Of a stretch of 64,000 nt of DNA, positions 19,282 to 28,006 are shown in pieces. The position numbers and the translations under genes are program-made. The stretch's first letter is position 1, and every line of letters starts with the position of its first letter. A model generated the notes under the pieces. It worked only from the letters and a program-made list of their open reading frames with translations. It ran no database searches and was not told the DNA's origin. The stretch spans positions 1 through 64,000 of the forward strand of contig NZ_JHYF01000014.1 of assembly GCF_000621485.1 (NCBI RefSeq), given 5' to 3'. Origin of the DNA: Alkaliphilus transvaalensis ATCC 700919 (GTDB taxonomy: Bacteria; Bacillota; Clostridia; Peptostreptococcales; Natronincolaceae).

Positions 19282-19373
19282 TGTTTTTACCTCCTCTAAA
19301 TTATAAAATTTTAGCCTACTGAAAATAATAGCAGTTTGTATATCACCTCCTTTAAATACATTGGCTTATGATC

Positions 19374-20288
19374 CTAACTTTTTACTGCACCTTTGGTTAA
19401 ACCTTCTACAATATGTTTTTGCAAATAGATAAATAGAATTGTTATTGGAATTGCTACTAAAACACTACCCGCAGCAAATACGGTAAATTTAGTATTATGC
19501 TGTTGTACTGCCATTTCCCACAATCCAATGGCTAATGTTTTCTTATCAGCGCTTCTTAATATTAATCTTGGAAGTATGAAGTCCATCCACGGGCCAATGA
19601 AGTTGGTAATTGCGATAAAGGCAATGATTGGTTTTGCTAATGGTAGAATGATCTTTCTAAAAATCATTAGGTTGGATGCCCCATCGATTTTAGCTGCTTC
19701 GTCTATACTCCTTGGTATTCCATCAAAGTAACCCTTTGCCAACCATGTATTATAGGGAATTTGCCCAGTTGCATAAACTAAAATTAGTCCCATGTGGGTA
19801 TTTAATAATCCTACTTGTAATAAGAGGACATAGATGGCGGTCATTGCTAAAAAACTAGGGAACATTTGCAAAATTAACATTGTCATTAATCCAAACTTCC
19901 TGCCCTTAAAACGATACCTAGAAAATACATAGGCAGCACTTGTCGTTAATAATACTGAAACAAACATATTAATAGTTGCGATCTTTAATGTGTTCTTGTA
20001 CCAAATAGGAAAGTCTGTTTCTCTAAAGAGGGTTCTAAAGTGGACTGTACTGAAGTTTTTGGGTATTATAGTGGAACTGAACAGGCTGTTGCCTGGATTA
20101 AAGGCGGCTCCAACTATCCATATAATTGGCACAATTACAATAACAGATATCGTCAGTAGCATAAAATAGATTAATATTTTTACAAATATATCGCTTATCT
20201 TAAAATTTTTAGTTGAATGATGGGTGCTTTTAGTTCCATTATCTTGCAATTGGCTAGAAGGTTTATTCTCTTTTATCTTTACTGTCAT
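19374..20288 (-). CDS. malG: Maltodextrin/cyclodextrin ABC transporter permease MalG
   Basis: A 304-residue inner-membrane permease with six segments. The cytoplasmic EAA loop, EAAKIDGASNLMIFRKIILP near 202-221, contacts the ATPase. The first 30 or so residues are a polar extension. The ATG overlaps the malF stop (ATGA), so the two are translationally coupled. It works with MalF, MalE and probably the MsmK-type ATPase encoded 10 kb away, as no ATPase gene is in this operon. Confidence 0.93.
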   Translation of the reverse strand: MTVKIKENKPSSQLQDNGTKSTHHSTKNFKISDIFVKILIYFMLLTISVIVIVPIIWIVGAAFNPGNSLFSSTIIPKNFSTVHFRTLFRETDFPIWYKNTLKIATINMFVSVLLTTSAAYVFSRYRFKGRKFGLMTMLILQMFPSFLAMTAIYVLLLQVGLLNTHMGLILVYATGQIPYNTWLAKGYFDGIPRSIDEAAKIDGASNLMIFRKIILPLAKPIIAFIAITNFIGPWMDFILPRLILRSADKKTLAIGLWEMAVQQHNTKFTVFAAGSVLVAIPITILFIYLQKHIVEGLTKGAVKS

Positions 20289-21574
20289 TGCATTAGATCC
20301 TCCTCTTTAAAGGATTTTGTTTTAGAAAATGTTAATGCGGATACTGTTGCAATAAATATAAATATGAGTATTGATACAACCGATGCCATGTGGAATTGAT
20401 TTTGCTCTAATGTTAGCTTATAAATCCATGAAATGAGAATATCGGTATCTCCAGCATAACGGTAAGCTGGATTTGCTGGATTACCGCTGGTTAATAAGAA
20501 TATAATCATGAAGTTATTAAAGTTATGGGTAAAACTGAGGATCAACAGTGGTGATGTCGCATGAAAGACTAAGGGTAATGTAATTTTAGTGAATTTTTGG
20601 AATCTTGTTGCTCCATCTATATCAGCTGCTTCATACAAATCATTAGACACATTTGTTAAAATACCCGACATTAATGCCATAAAATATGGTGCGCCTAACC
20701 AAATATTGACTAGTATGAGCATAACTTTTGCAAGGGTTGAGTTGGTTAACCAAGGTACTCTTTCAAAACCTAAGCTTACTACGATACTATTAATGGGACC
20801 TAAACCTGTAAACATCAGTCTCATTACTAATATTGATATAAAGGCAGGTATTGCATAGGGTAATATAAATATACTTCTCCAAAATTTCTTGAGTTTCACT
20901 TCTTTTGCATTAATTAATAGGGCTAAAAATAGACCTGCAAAATAACTTGTTACTGACGACAACACTGCCCATATAACGGTCCATATGGCAACTCCTATAA
21001 AAGTACTATTCCATATTGGCATATTAACTAGGTTCCTAAAATTTTCAAACCCTACCCAATCGACAAGATTTTTAGGTGGTAGCTTAAAGGGTGCGGCATA
21101 GTTTGTAAATGCAATTGATATGGAAAATAGTAAAGGTAATACTGTAAGAAATAGCATTAATATAAAGCATGGGGTTAGAATAATATATGGGAAATACTTA
21201 TCAAATGAGTATTTTACAAAACTCTTAAAACTCATTGGTTTGATACCTTTTTCTCGAGCTATTGCAGTTCTTTGAGCATCTGTAACATTAAGTATATAGA
21301 TTAAAATAAATATAAAAATTACTAATACTGCTATAATTCCTTGTATTAATAGAAATATGGAATGATCTCCATAGGCTAAGCCATTATAAAAGTACTGTGG
21401 TGTTTCTCCTAATGTTATTAAACCCCAAAAAGAATAGGTAAAGTAGGGGATATTTATTAGAATGAAAATTTCTATAGCGGCAAAAATGATTCCTTTTATC
21501 TTTTCTTTATTATAGAATTGCCCTAACCCCATAAATAGTAGTGACAGTATTGCAGCTTTTTTGGGCTTATTCAT
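20285..21574 (-). CDS. malF: Maltodextrin/cyclodextrin ABC transporter permease MalF
   Basis: A 429-residue permease. The N-terminal region (about 1-100) carries extra hydrophobic segments, including a GLGQFYNKEKIKG stretch near 17-29 like that of TM2-domain proteins. The core permease follows from about 130, with the EAA loop EAADIDGATRFQKFTKITLP near 317-336. Such N-terminal extensions are common in Firmicutes MalF. AGGAGGG precedes the ATG. A strong hairpin separates it from malE upstream. Confidence 0.93.
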   Translation of the reverse strand: MNKPKKAAILSLLFMGLGQFYNKEKIKGIIFAAIEIFILINIPYFTYSFWGLITLGETPQYFYNGLAYGDHSIFLLIQGIIAVLVIFIFILIYILNVTDAQRTAIAREKGIKPMSFKSFVKYSFDKYFPYIILTPCFILMLFLTVLPLLFSISIAFTNYAAPFKLPPKNLVDWVGFENFRNLVNMPIWNSTFIGVAIWTVIWAVLSSVTSYFAGLFLALLINAKEVKLKKFWRSIFILPYAIPAFISILVMRLMFTGLGPINSIVVSLGFERVPWLTNSTLAKVMLILVNIWLGAPYFMALMSGILTNVSNDLYEAADIDGATRFQKFTKITLPLVFHATSPLLILSFTHNFNNFMIIFLLTSGNPANPAYRYAGDTDILISWIYKLTLEQNQFHMASVVSILIFIFIATVSALTFSKTKSFKEEDLMQ

Positions 21575-21597
21575 AAATCTTCCCTCCTAATTTTTTT

Positions 21598-21640
21598 AAA
21601 AAATCTAGTCATTTGCGACGAACAAATGACTAGATTTTGC
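21598..21640 (-). terminator. Intercistronic hairpin between malE and malF
   Basis: A perfect 16-bp stem (arms 21623-21638 and 21600-21615, loop 21616-21622) ends in six T on the reverse strand, directly before the malF ribosome site. It has the form of an intrinsic terminator inside an operon and probably allows partial read-through or stabilises malE mRNA. Confidence 0.85.
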
Positions 21641-21660
21641 TATTTATATTGCCATATTCT

Positions 21661-22932
21661 TTATTGAGTTTTGATAGCATCCTTAATGGTATTTACAGCT
21701 TCATCTAGGGCATCTTGTGGTGGGATATTATTATTCCACATAATTTGGAATGCTCTTGCATAGGGTTCCCAAACTACTCCCATTTGTGGAATTGAAGGCA
21801 TTGGTACTGCATATTGAGCCTGTTCTAAGAAGGGTGCTACTAATGGATCATTTTTAATGATATCTTCTGACATTAATGATATTACTGGTGGTATTTGCTT
21901 AGTTATTTCATATCGTTTTAATAACATTTCATCTGTCGTAACAAAGTCTGCAAATAATTTAGCTGCGTTTGGATACTTTGTATAAGCACTTACAAACATT
22001 GTTCTAATTCCAGAGAAGCTTGCAGGATTTTTCCCGTTAGAAAGAGTCGGAAGTGGTGCAATACCAAAGTCTATTCCAGCCTCTTGATAACCTACGATTG
22101 CCCATGGTCCATTAATAACCATTGCTACTTTACCTTCGGCAAACAAACCATCCAATACTTGATAGTTTGTATCATCTGTTTTTACAGGCAATATTTCTTG
22201 GAAAGCAAGTATTTCATTTCCACCTACTACTGCTCCCTCATTATTCAAGCCGATATCAGTTTTATCTGTTCCACCCGCTCCAAATACATATCCACCACTA
22301 CCTGCGATAAAGCTATGGGAGTAATATGCGTTTCCGACATCCCACATAAAACCAAACTTATTCTCTCTTGGATTGTTATAGTTCTTGGAGAATTCGATTA
22401 CTTCTTTGAAAGATTTAGGTGCCTCTTCTATATGTTCTTTATTATAGAATAATACATAGGTCTCTATTGCTGTTGGATATCCATATAATACTCCTTGATA
22501 GGAAACTCCATCAATTGCTCCCTGTAGAAACTCACTTTTAATTCTATCTTCAAAAAGATCATTTGGAATGATTAAGCCCGAAGCTACTAATTCTCCAGTA
22601 TGATCATGGGGCGCAGCAAAAACATCGGCTCCTACTCCTGCTGGACCATCCTGTGCTAATCTATTTCTTGAATCTGAATGGGTAACTGCTTCAAATACAA
22701 CTTCAACACCATACTTTTCAGTAAACTGCTTAGCTGCATACTCTAAAAATCTTCCTTCAGAGCCTTCACTTTCCCAAACAACTAGTTTTGCATTTTCTTC
22801 TGGTACCAACTCACCTGATTCTTTTTCAGGTTGATTTTGATCTCCATGATCAACCTGTTGAGGTCTAGAAAGGCAAGCAGTTAAGGAAAATACTAATACT
22901 AAAATCATTAGGTAACTTATTAACTTTTTCAT
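21661..22932 (-). CDS. malE: Maltodextrin/cyclodextrin-binding lipoprotein MalE
   Basis: A 423-residue extracellular solute-binding lipoprotein (family 1). The signal peptide ends in a lipobox LTAC (Cys near 20), followed by a charged linker and the binding domain with GPWAIVGYQEAGIDFGIAPLP near 270-290. I start at the seventh codon of the longest frame (MKKLISY), where AAGGGGG is well spaced. It captures dextrins for MalFG; with a CGTase in the operon, cyclodextrins are likely ligands. It is the first gene of malE-malF-malG-CGTase, under a strong promoter with an operator. Confidence 0.93.
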   Translation of the reverse strand: MKKLISYLMILVLVFSLTACLSRPQQVDHGDQNQPEKESGELVPEENAKLVVWESEGSEGRFLEYAAKQFTEKYGVEVVFEAVTHSDSRNRLAQDGPAGVGADVFAAPHDHTGELVASGLIIPNDLFEDRIKSEFLQGAIDGVSYQGVLYGYPTAIETYVLFYNKEHIEEAPKSFKEVIEFSKNYNNPRENKFGFMWDVGNAYYSHSFIAGSGGYVFGAGGTDKTDIGLNNEGAVVGGNEILAFQEILPVKTDDTNYQVLDGLFAEGKVAMVINGPWAIVGYQEAGIDFGIAPLPTLSNGKNPASFSGIRTMFVSAYTKYPNAAKLFADFVTTDEMLLKRYEITKQIPPVISLMSEDIIKNDPLVAPFLEQAQYAVPMPSIPQMGVVWEPYARAFQIMWNNNIPPQDALDEAVNTIKDAIKTQ

Positions 22933-22961
22933 GATTTTCCCCCTTATCATTTTATATAATC

Positions 22962-23022
22962 ATGCAACCGTTTGCATAATTGCCCTAATATAATTATATA
23001 CTTTACTGGAAGCAGCTGTCAA
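22962..23022 (-). promoter_or_regulatory. malE promoter and operator
   Basis: Reverse strand: TTGACA (23017-23022), 18-base spacer, TATAAT (22993-22998), then the operator ATGCAAACGGTTGCAT (22962-22977) at about +10 to +25. The -35 box overlaps the TGA stop of the upstream cyclomaltodextrinase gene. Confidence 0.88.
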
Positions 23023-24752
23023 TTATGTTTTTCCAATTTTATAAATATTCTACTGGAATAGGGTTTTAGTTCTAACTTATCAATTACTTCTGGTTTTTCT
23101 GTATAAATATCTTTAAATCCCCTAAAGTCTTCATTACTAAAATTAATAGTCTTTATACTATTATGATTATTTATCATAACGATAACCTTTTCCCCTGGAA
23201 TCGCTCTAGAATAGGCTAATATCCCTTCATAGTTCTCCCATTTAAAGTTACCCCTTCTTAAGGCTTTATACTTTCTTCTTACTGCAAGAAGATTTTTATA
23301 ATAATTAAAAATTTCTATATTCCAATTGTTTGTATTCCACTCCATTGTTCGTCTACAGTCGGGATCTGCTCCCCCCTCCATACCTATTTCTGTTCCGTAA
23401 TAAATTGACGGAGCACCTATAAAGGTTAATTGGAATGTTGCTGCCAGTAAAAGTTTTTTAATGTCTCCTCTACATCTTGTTAAAAATCTTGGTGTATCAT
23501 GACTATCTAATAAATTAAAGGAAACTTCATTACCCTGTTGGGTATTCTTCATTAGCATTTCATTAGTATATTCTTTAAACTGTAGGTCTGAAAGTTCTTC
23601 ATTTGCAAAATAGCCTATACAATTTCTTAAAAAAGTGTAATTCATTACTGCATCGAACTGATCCCCTTTTAACCAAGGGGAAGGGTCGTGCCACACTTCT
23701 CCTATAATAAATATATCTGGTTTAACTGTTCTTACTGTACTTCTGAAATGCCGCCAAAATTCATGATCTATTTCATCTGAAACGTCTAGCCTCCAACCAT
23801 CAATATCTGCCTCTTCTATCCAATATCGTCCAACCTTTAATAAGTACTCTCTTACCTCTGGATTTTGTGTATTCAATTTTGGCATACTGGCCACGAAGGC
23901 AAAGGTGTCATAGCTTGGTGGTTCATGTTCTATAGGCCATTTTTTAATATGAAACCAATCATAATACTTTGACTTACTACCCTTTTCAATAACATCTTGA
24001 AAGGGAAGAAACAAATATCCACTATGATTAAATACTGCGTCTAGCACTACTTTTATGTTTCTTTGATGACATTCGGTTACTAGTCTTTTTAATGTATCTA
24101 AATCTCCAAAATGTGGATCTACTTTAAAATAATCTATTGTATCATATTTATGATTTGTTGGTGAATGAAAAATAGGTGTTAAGTAGATTGCATTTACCCC
24201 TAGTGTTTGTAAATGTTCTATTTTTTTTATAATTCCTTCTAAGTCTCCACCATAAAAATCCATATAAGTAGGCTTTTGGCCCCAAGGCGTTAAAGGATCA
24301 GGATTGATTAAAGAATTTCCATTATAAAATCTCTCTGGAAAGATTGAATAAAATACAGTATCTCTGACCCAATCTGGCGTTATATGGATATCTGCTTTGT
24401 TTAAGTAGGGATACTGAAATTGAAGGAATATTAGGTACTTATTATCTATGTTTTTTACTAACCCGCCCTCTGTATAGAATAGTATTTCATCTATACCTTC
24501 TATTTTAAAATAATAAGCTAATCGGTTATTAACAGGCTTAATGGCTACTGCGAAGTATTGGAAGAGATGATCAAAATAGCTTGCCTCCATTTCAATTTCT
24601 TTGCAGTCTTCCCATTGATATTTATCACCATAAATTAAAGTTACGCTTTTCACATCATTCTTAGCAGCTCTTAATCTAATATGTATTGTTTCTTCGTCAT
24701 AAGCGTAACAATAGCTACTTTTAGGCCGATGTTCAATTGCATGCTTATTCAT
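23019..24752 (-). CDS. Cyclomaltodextrinase / neopullulanase (GH13_20)
   Basis: A 577-residue cytoplasmic enzyme. An N-terminal CBM34-type domain (about 1-125) precedes the GH13 barrel, the arrangement of cyclomaltodextrinases, neopullulanases and maltogenic amylases, which dimerise through that domain. Catalytic motifs: DAVFNHSG near 241-248, DGWRLDVSDE near 320-329 (nucleophile), IGEVWHD near 351-357 (acid/base) and LLDSHDTPRF near 419-428. It opens imported cyclodextrins and cleaves short dextrins. GGAGG precedes the ATG. It has its own operator-bearing promoter although malE follows closely. Confidence 0.92.
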   Translation of the reverse strand: MNKHAIEHRPKSSYCYAYDEETIHIRLRAAKNDVKSVTLIYGDKYQWEDCKEIEMEASYFDHLFQYFAVAIKPVNNRLAYYFKIEGIDEILFYTEGGLVKNIDNKYLIFLQFQYPYLNKADIHITPDWVRDTVFYSIFPERFYNGNSLINPDPLTPWGQKPTYMDFYGGDLEGIIKKIEHLQTLGVNAIYLTPIFHSPTNHKYDTIDYFKVDPHFGDLDTLKRLVTECHQRNIKVVLDAVFNHSGYLFLPFQDVIEKGSKSKYYDWFHIKKWPIEHEPPSYDTFAFVASMPKLNTQNPEVREYLLKVGRYWIEEADIDGWRLDVSDEIDHEFWRHFRSTVRTVKPDIFIIGEVWHDPSPWLKGDQFDAVMNYTFLRNCIGYFANEELSDLQFKEYTNEMLMKNTQQGNEVSFNLLDSHDTPRFLTRCRGDIKKLLLAATFQLTFIGAPSIYYGTEIGMEGGADPDCRRTMEWNTNNWNIEIFNYYKNLLAVRRKYKALRRGNFKWENYEGILAYSRAIPGEKVIVMINNHNSIKTINFSNEDFRGFKDIYTEKPEVIDKLELKPYSSRIFIKLEKHN

Positions 24753-24806
24753 ATTTTTATTCCTCCATATTATCTTTAGCCCTAGTTTTGATAAATTTTA
24801 TAGTTA

Positions 24807-24862
24807 TGCAACCGTTTGCAAACCCTTATAATAAGTATATTTTAATTATATTAGTTTGTCAA
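24807..24862 (-). promoter_or_regulatory. Cyclomaltodextrinase promoter and operator
   Basis: Reverse strand: TTGACA (24857-24862), 16-base spacer, TATACT (24835-24840), then operator TTGCAAACGGTTGCAT (24807-24822) about 12 bases downstream, overlapping the start region. Confidence 0.85.
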
Positions 24863-24978
24863 TATTTTTATTCTGAATCTTCGTTATATTTAGTTCTTTT
24901 TATGACTTTCATATTTGAATAATATTTCAGTAACTTGGATATGAGTTGAAAGTTATGGTATTTACCTTTCTAACATAG

Positions 24979-25083
24979 AACAAAGTCTTCCTTCGGAAGA
25001 TTTATAGGATGACTTTAGGTGAAAAAACTAAGCGACTTACACAATTTAATCCATTAAATTGGTTATCTGCTTATCTTGAAACT
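24979..25083 (+). repeat. Dispersed intergenic element, copy B
   Basis: Homologous to 15248-15366 in the same orientation. It starts AACAAAGTCT, has a local hairpin TCTTCC-TTC-GGAAGA, then the conserved 3' part with AATTTAATCC/ATTAAATT forming a second hairpin. It lies between the LacI-type gene and the cyclomaltodextrinase promoter. Confidence 0.85.
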
Positions 25084-25142
25084 CATCACGTAAAGTTCTC
25101 TTATTTTAATAATAATTAAAGTCGAACTTTCCTATTCGTTAT

Positions 25143-25175
25143 AAAAAAGCAAACACGGAAAATACGTGTTTGCTT
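25143..25175 (-). terminator. Terminator of the LacI-type regulator gene
   Basis: Reverse strand: AAGCAAACACG (25165-25175 region) pairs with CGTGTTTGCTT (25147-25157), followed by a T run. It begins at the stop codon of the gene. Confidence 0.9.
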
Positions 25176-26185
25176 TATCTACTGGAATTTCTCTTTATAA
25201 TTTCTGTATTGACAATATAACTATTCTTTTTAATCTCATTGTCTTTTATATAACTTACCAACAGTTTAGCTGCGTTTGCCCCTAGTTTAGTGGGATGTAT
25301 TTCAACTGAAGTAAGACTTGGCTTAAGGTATTGGGATAATGTTGTATTATTAAACCCTGTTATTGAAATTTCATTAGGGATTTGATACCCTAATTCTTTT
25401 ATTGCTCTTATGCTCCCATATGCAATTAAATCATCTGTCGTAACAATTGCATCGATATCGGGAATTTCCTTTAACAATTTTTGTGTAAAGTAATATCCTT
25501 CACTTTCACGAAAATTAACTTCTAAAATTAAAGAAGGGTCTGGTTTCATGTTATGATCTAGTAACGCTTTTTTATAACCCTTTAATCTATTTTGAGTAAC
25601 AATTAAATCTTTTGATCCACCAAGAAATGCTATTTTTTTATGTTGTGTTAGAATAAGCTCTTTTGTAAGATTATACATGGCTTTTTCATTATCATTGTCT
25701 ACCCATAACATTTCTTTTCTATTTTCTGGTGTCCCTACTACGACAAAGGGAAATTGCTTCTCTTTAAGGAAGGCTATATTTTTATCTTGGTCTCTGATGT
25801 TTAATAAAATTATTCCATCTACTCGCTTTGAATAGGCGGTTCGTTGAATTTGTTGTAATTCATTTGATTCATTCTTAGCTGATGATAATAGTAAAGAATA
25901 ATCTTGACTTTCTAGATAACTGGTTACGCCTAATATAAATCGTGTGAAAAAAGGGTTTTCAAGGCTTTCTTCTGCAGTTACTGGTAAAACTAGACCTAAA
26001 GTATAGGATGATTGTTTTGCTAAGCTTCTGGCAATCTCGTTAGGGTGATATCCTAATTCATTTGCGGCATTAATGATCCTGTCTTTTGTAGATTGACTTA
26101 TTAGGGAACTATTCTTTAAGGCTCTTGAAACCGTTGATGGAGAAACTTCTGCCAACCTTGCTACATCCCTTATGGTTACTTTCAT
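25175..26185 (-). CDS. LacI-family transcriptional regulator (MalR-like)
   Basis: A 336-residue repressor. The N-terminal helix-turn-helix and hinge (TIRDVARLAEVSPSTVSRAL near 3-22, then AANELGYHPN and ARSLAKQ) precede a periplasmic-binding-protein-like sensor domain (about 60-330). I start at the eleventh codon of the longest frame (MKVTIRD), where GAAGGAAG is properly spaced. Position within the maltodextrin cluster and the four 16-bp palindromes nearby imply that it controls these promoters in response to a maltose-type inducer. It carries no operator of its own that I can see. Confidence 0.9.
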   Translation of the reverse strand: MKVTIRDVARLAEVSPSTVSRALKNSSLISQSTKDRIINAANELGYHPNEIARSLAKQSSYTLGLVLPVTAEESLENPFFTRFILGVTSYLESQDYSLLLSSAKNESNELQQIQRTAYSKRVDGIILLNIRDQDKNIAFLKEKQFPFVVVGTPENRKEMLWVDNDNEKAMYNLTKELILTQHKKIAFLGGSKDLIVTQNRLKGYKKALLDHNMKPDPSLILEVNFRESEGYYFTQKLLKEIPDIDAIVTTDDLIAYGSIRAIKELGYQIPNEISITGFNNTTLSQYLKPSLTSVEIHPTKLGANAAKLLVSYIKDNEIKKNSYIVNTEIIKRNSSR

Positions 26186-26394
26186 AGGCGATCTTCCTTC
26201 TCTTAAAATTTTCATCCTTACTTATATCATCATTATAATAATATCAAATTTCCTCAATTATGTCGAATAAGTAAAACTGTTAAAGGCTAAAATTTCTTTA
26301 GGTTGTTTGTCATATTCAGCAGTTTTTTGCTACAATAACCATAAAGGGCGCTTATCATTATTTAGTTGCTATTCTAAGTTGCTTTTTTTATTTA

Positions 26395-27897
26395 CTACCT
26401 GTTGTATTGTTTTACCAACTGTGCAAGTTTTTCGATAACTTCTCTTGTTATTTTTTCTGGTCTATATCTCCAGTCCCAGTTATCACCTATTGTCCCTGGC
26501 CTGTTCATTCTACCACTGTTATCTAATGTTAATATGTCTTGAAGAGGAATAATTGTAAATATAGATTTCACTCTATAGGCGATCTCTATTAGCTTCCAAC
26601 AAACCTCCTCTGGTGATAAGTCTGTCTTAATATTATATTGTTTTTCTAAGGTCTCAATTACTTCTAAGTTCTGCTCTTCTACGATGCTTTTATACCACCC
26701 AACAGTGGTTTCATTATCATGGGTTCCTGTATAGACGATGGAAAAGTCTTCAAAACCATGGGGTTTTTCGGTTTCAGCATTATCTTTGCCAAATGAAAAC
26801 TGTAGAATTTTCATTCCTGGAAACTGAAACTTATTTTTTAGTTGAATCACTTCTGGTGTAATAAACCCAAGGTCTTCTACGATTATTGGGAGCTTTCCTA
26901 AGTTTTCATGAACAATTGTAAATAGTTCATCTCCTGGTGCCTTTACCCACCTACCGGTTGCTGCTGTTTCTGCTTGAGCCGGTATTTCCCAATAGGCCTC
27001 GAATCCTCTAAAATGATCTATTCTGATGATATCCACTAGTTCTAGTAGTTTTTCAAAACGTAATTGCCACCACTTATAGTTATCTTTTTTCATATGGTCC
27101 CAGTTAAAATGAGGATTTCCCCAAAGCTGCCCTTTTTCACAAAATAAGTCTGGTGGTACACCAGCAACTAACTTGGGATATCCCTTTTCATCCAACGCAA
27201 AAAGATGAGGGTTAACCCATGCATCACTACTGTCATAGGAGACGAAAATTGGTATATCGCCTATAATTTTAATGTCTTTTTCATTAGCATATTTTCTAAG
27301 GTTTTGCCATTGTTTATAAAACTGGAATTGAAGAAATTCTTGATATTGTATTTCTTCTGCTAGTAACCTTTCATACTCTATTAATGCCTTTTTTTCTCTA
27401 AAAGCAATTGCTTCTTCCCATTTATTCCATGGCAGACCATGAAAATGATTCTTCAATGCCATAAAAAAGCAAAAATCTGGTAACCATTCTAAATTATTTT
27501 CCCTATATTCCTGATGCTCTTTGCTTGTTTGCCTTCTCTTGTAGTTTACATAAGCTTTTCTATAATATTTTTCTTTATAGCTTTTTACCCTTTCAAATGC
27601 TATTTTGTCTTGGTTAAAGTTGGGCATTTCTTCAATATCTCCCTCTGTTAACAGACCCTCTTCCATCAATAGATCTATACTAATCAACATGGGGTTACCT
27701 GCAAAGGCAGAAAAGCATTGGTAGGGGGATTCCCCATATCCTGTGGGATTAAGGGGAAGTATTTGCCATAATTTTTGCTTTGCTTGATATAAAAAATCAA
27801 TGAAGTTGTATGCATCTTTCCCTAAGTCTCCTATGCCATACTTTGATGGTAAGGATGTAGGGTGTAATAATATGCCACCAGATCTTTCGAAGTTCAT
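26395..27897 (-). CDS. malQ: 4-alpha-glucanotransferase (amylomaltase)
   Basis: A 500-residue GH77 enzyme, normal length. Motifs: SGGILLHPTSLPSKYGIGDLG near 6-26, DIPIFVSYDSSDAW near 218-231, DIIRIDHFRGFEAYW near 289-303 (nucleophile Asp), VEDLGFITPEV near 341-351 (acid/base Glu) and YTGTHDNETTVGW near 390-402. It transfers glucan segments between maltodextrins, producing chains long enough for phosphorylase. It follows the phosphorylase gene by 110 bp in the same direction, likely as one operon. AGGAGG precedes the ATG. Confidence 0.96.
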   Translation of the reverse strand: MNFERSGGILLHPTSLPSKYGIGDLGKDAYNFIDFLYQAKQKLWQILPLNPTGYGESPYQCFSAFAGNPMLISIDLLMEEGLLTEGDIEEMPNFNQDKIAFERVKSYKEKYYRKAYVNYKRRQTSKEHQEYRENNLEWLPDFCFFMALKNHFHGLPWNKWEEAIAFREKKALIEYERLLAEEIQYQEFLQFQFYKQWQNLRKYANEKDIKIIGDIPIFVSYDSSDAWVNPHLFALDEKGYPKLVAGVPPDLFCEKGQLWGNPHFNWDHMKKDNYKWWQLRFEKLLELVDIIRIDHFRGFEAYWEIPAQAETAATGRWVKAPGDELFTIVHENLGKLPIIVEDLGFITPEVIQLKNKFQFPGMKILQFSFGKDNAETEKPHGFEDFSIVYTGTHDNETTVGWYKSIVEEQNLEVIETLEKQYNIKTDLSPEEVCWKLIEIAYRVKSIFTIIPLQDILTLDNSGRMNRPGTIGDNWDWRYRPEKITREVIEKLAQLVKQYNR

Positions 27898-28006
27898 GTT
27901 AAACCTCCTGTCTTTTCATAATTTAATATCTTGTATTCCTTAAATAGTTTATCTAGTTTATTTAGCCAATTGATTAGATTGTGTTAGATTATGGGGCAAT
28001 TTAAGC

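Noticed and set aside
24979-25083. Strict compensatory base changes in the hairpin of the dispersed element
   Set aside because: The two copies form hairpins at almost the same place but with arms shifted by about two bases, so covariation is not demonstrated by these two copies alone.
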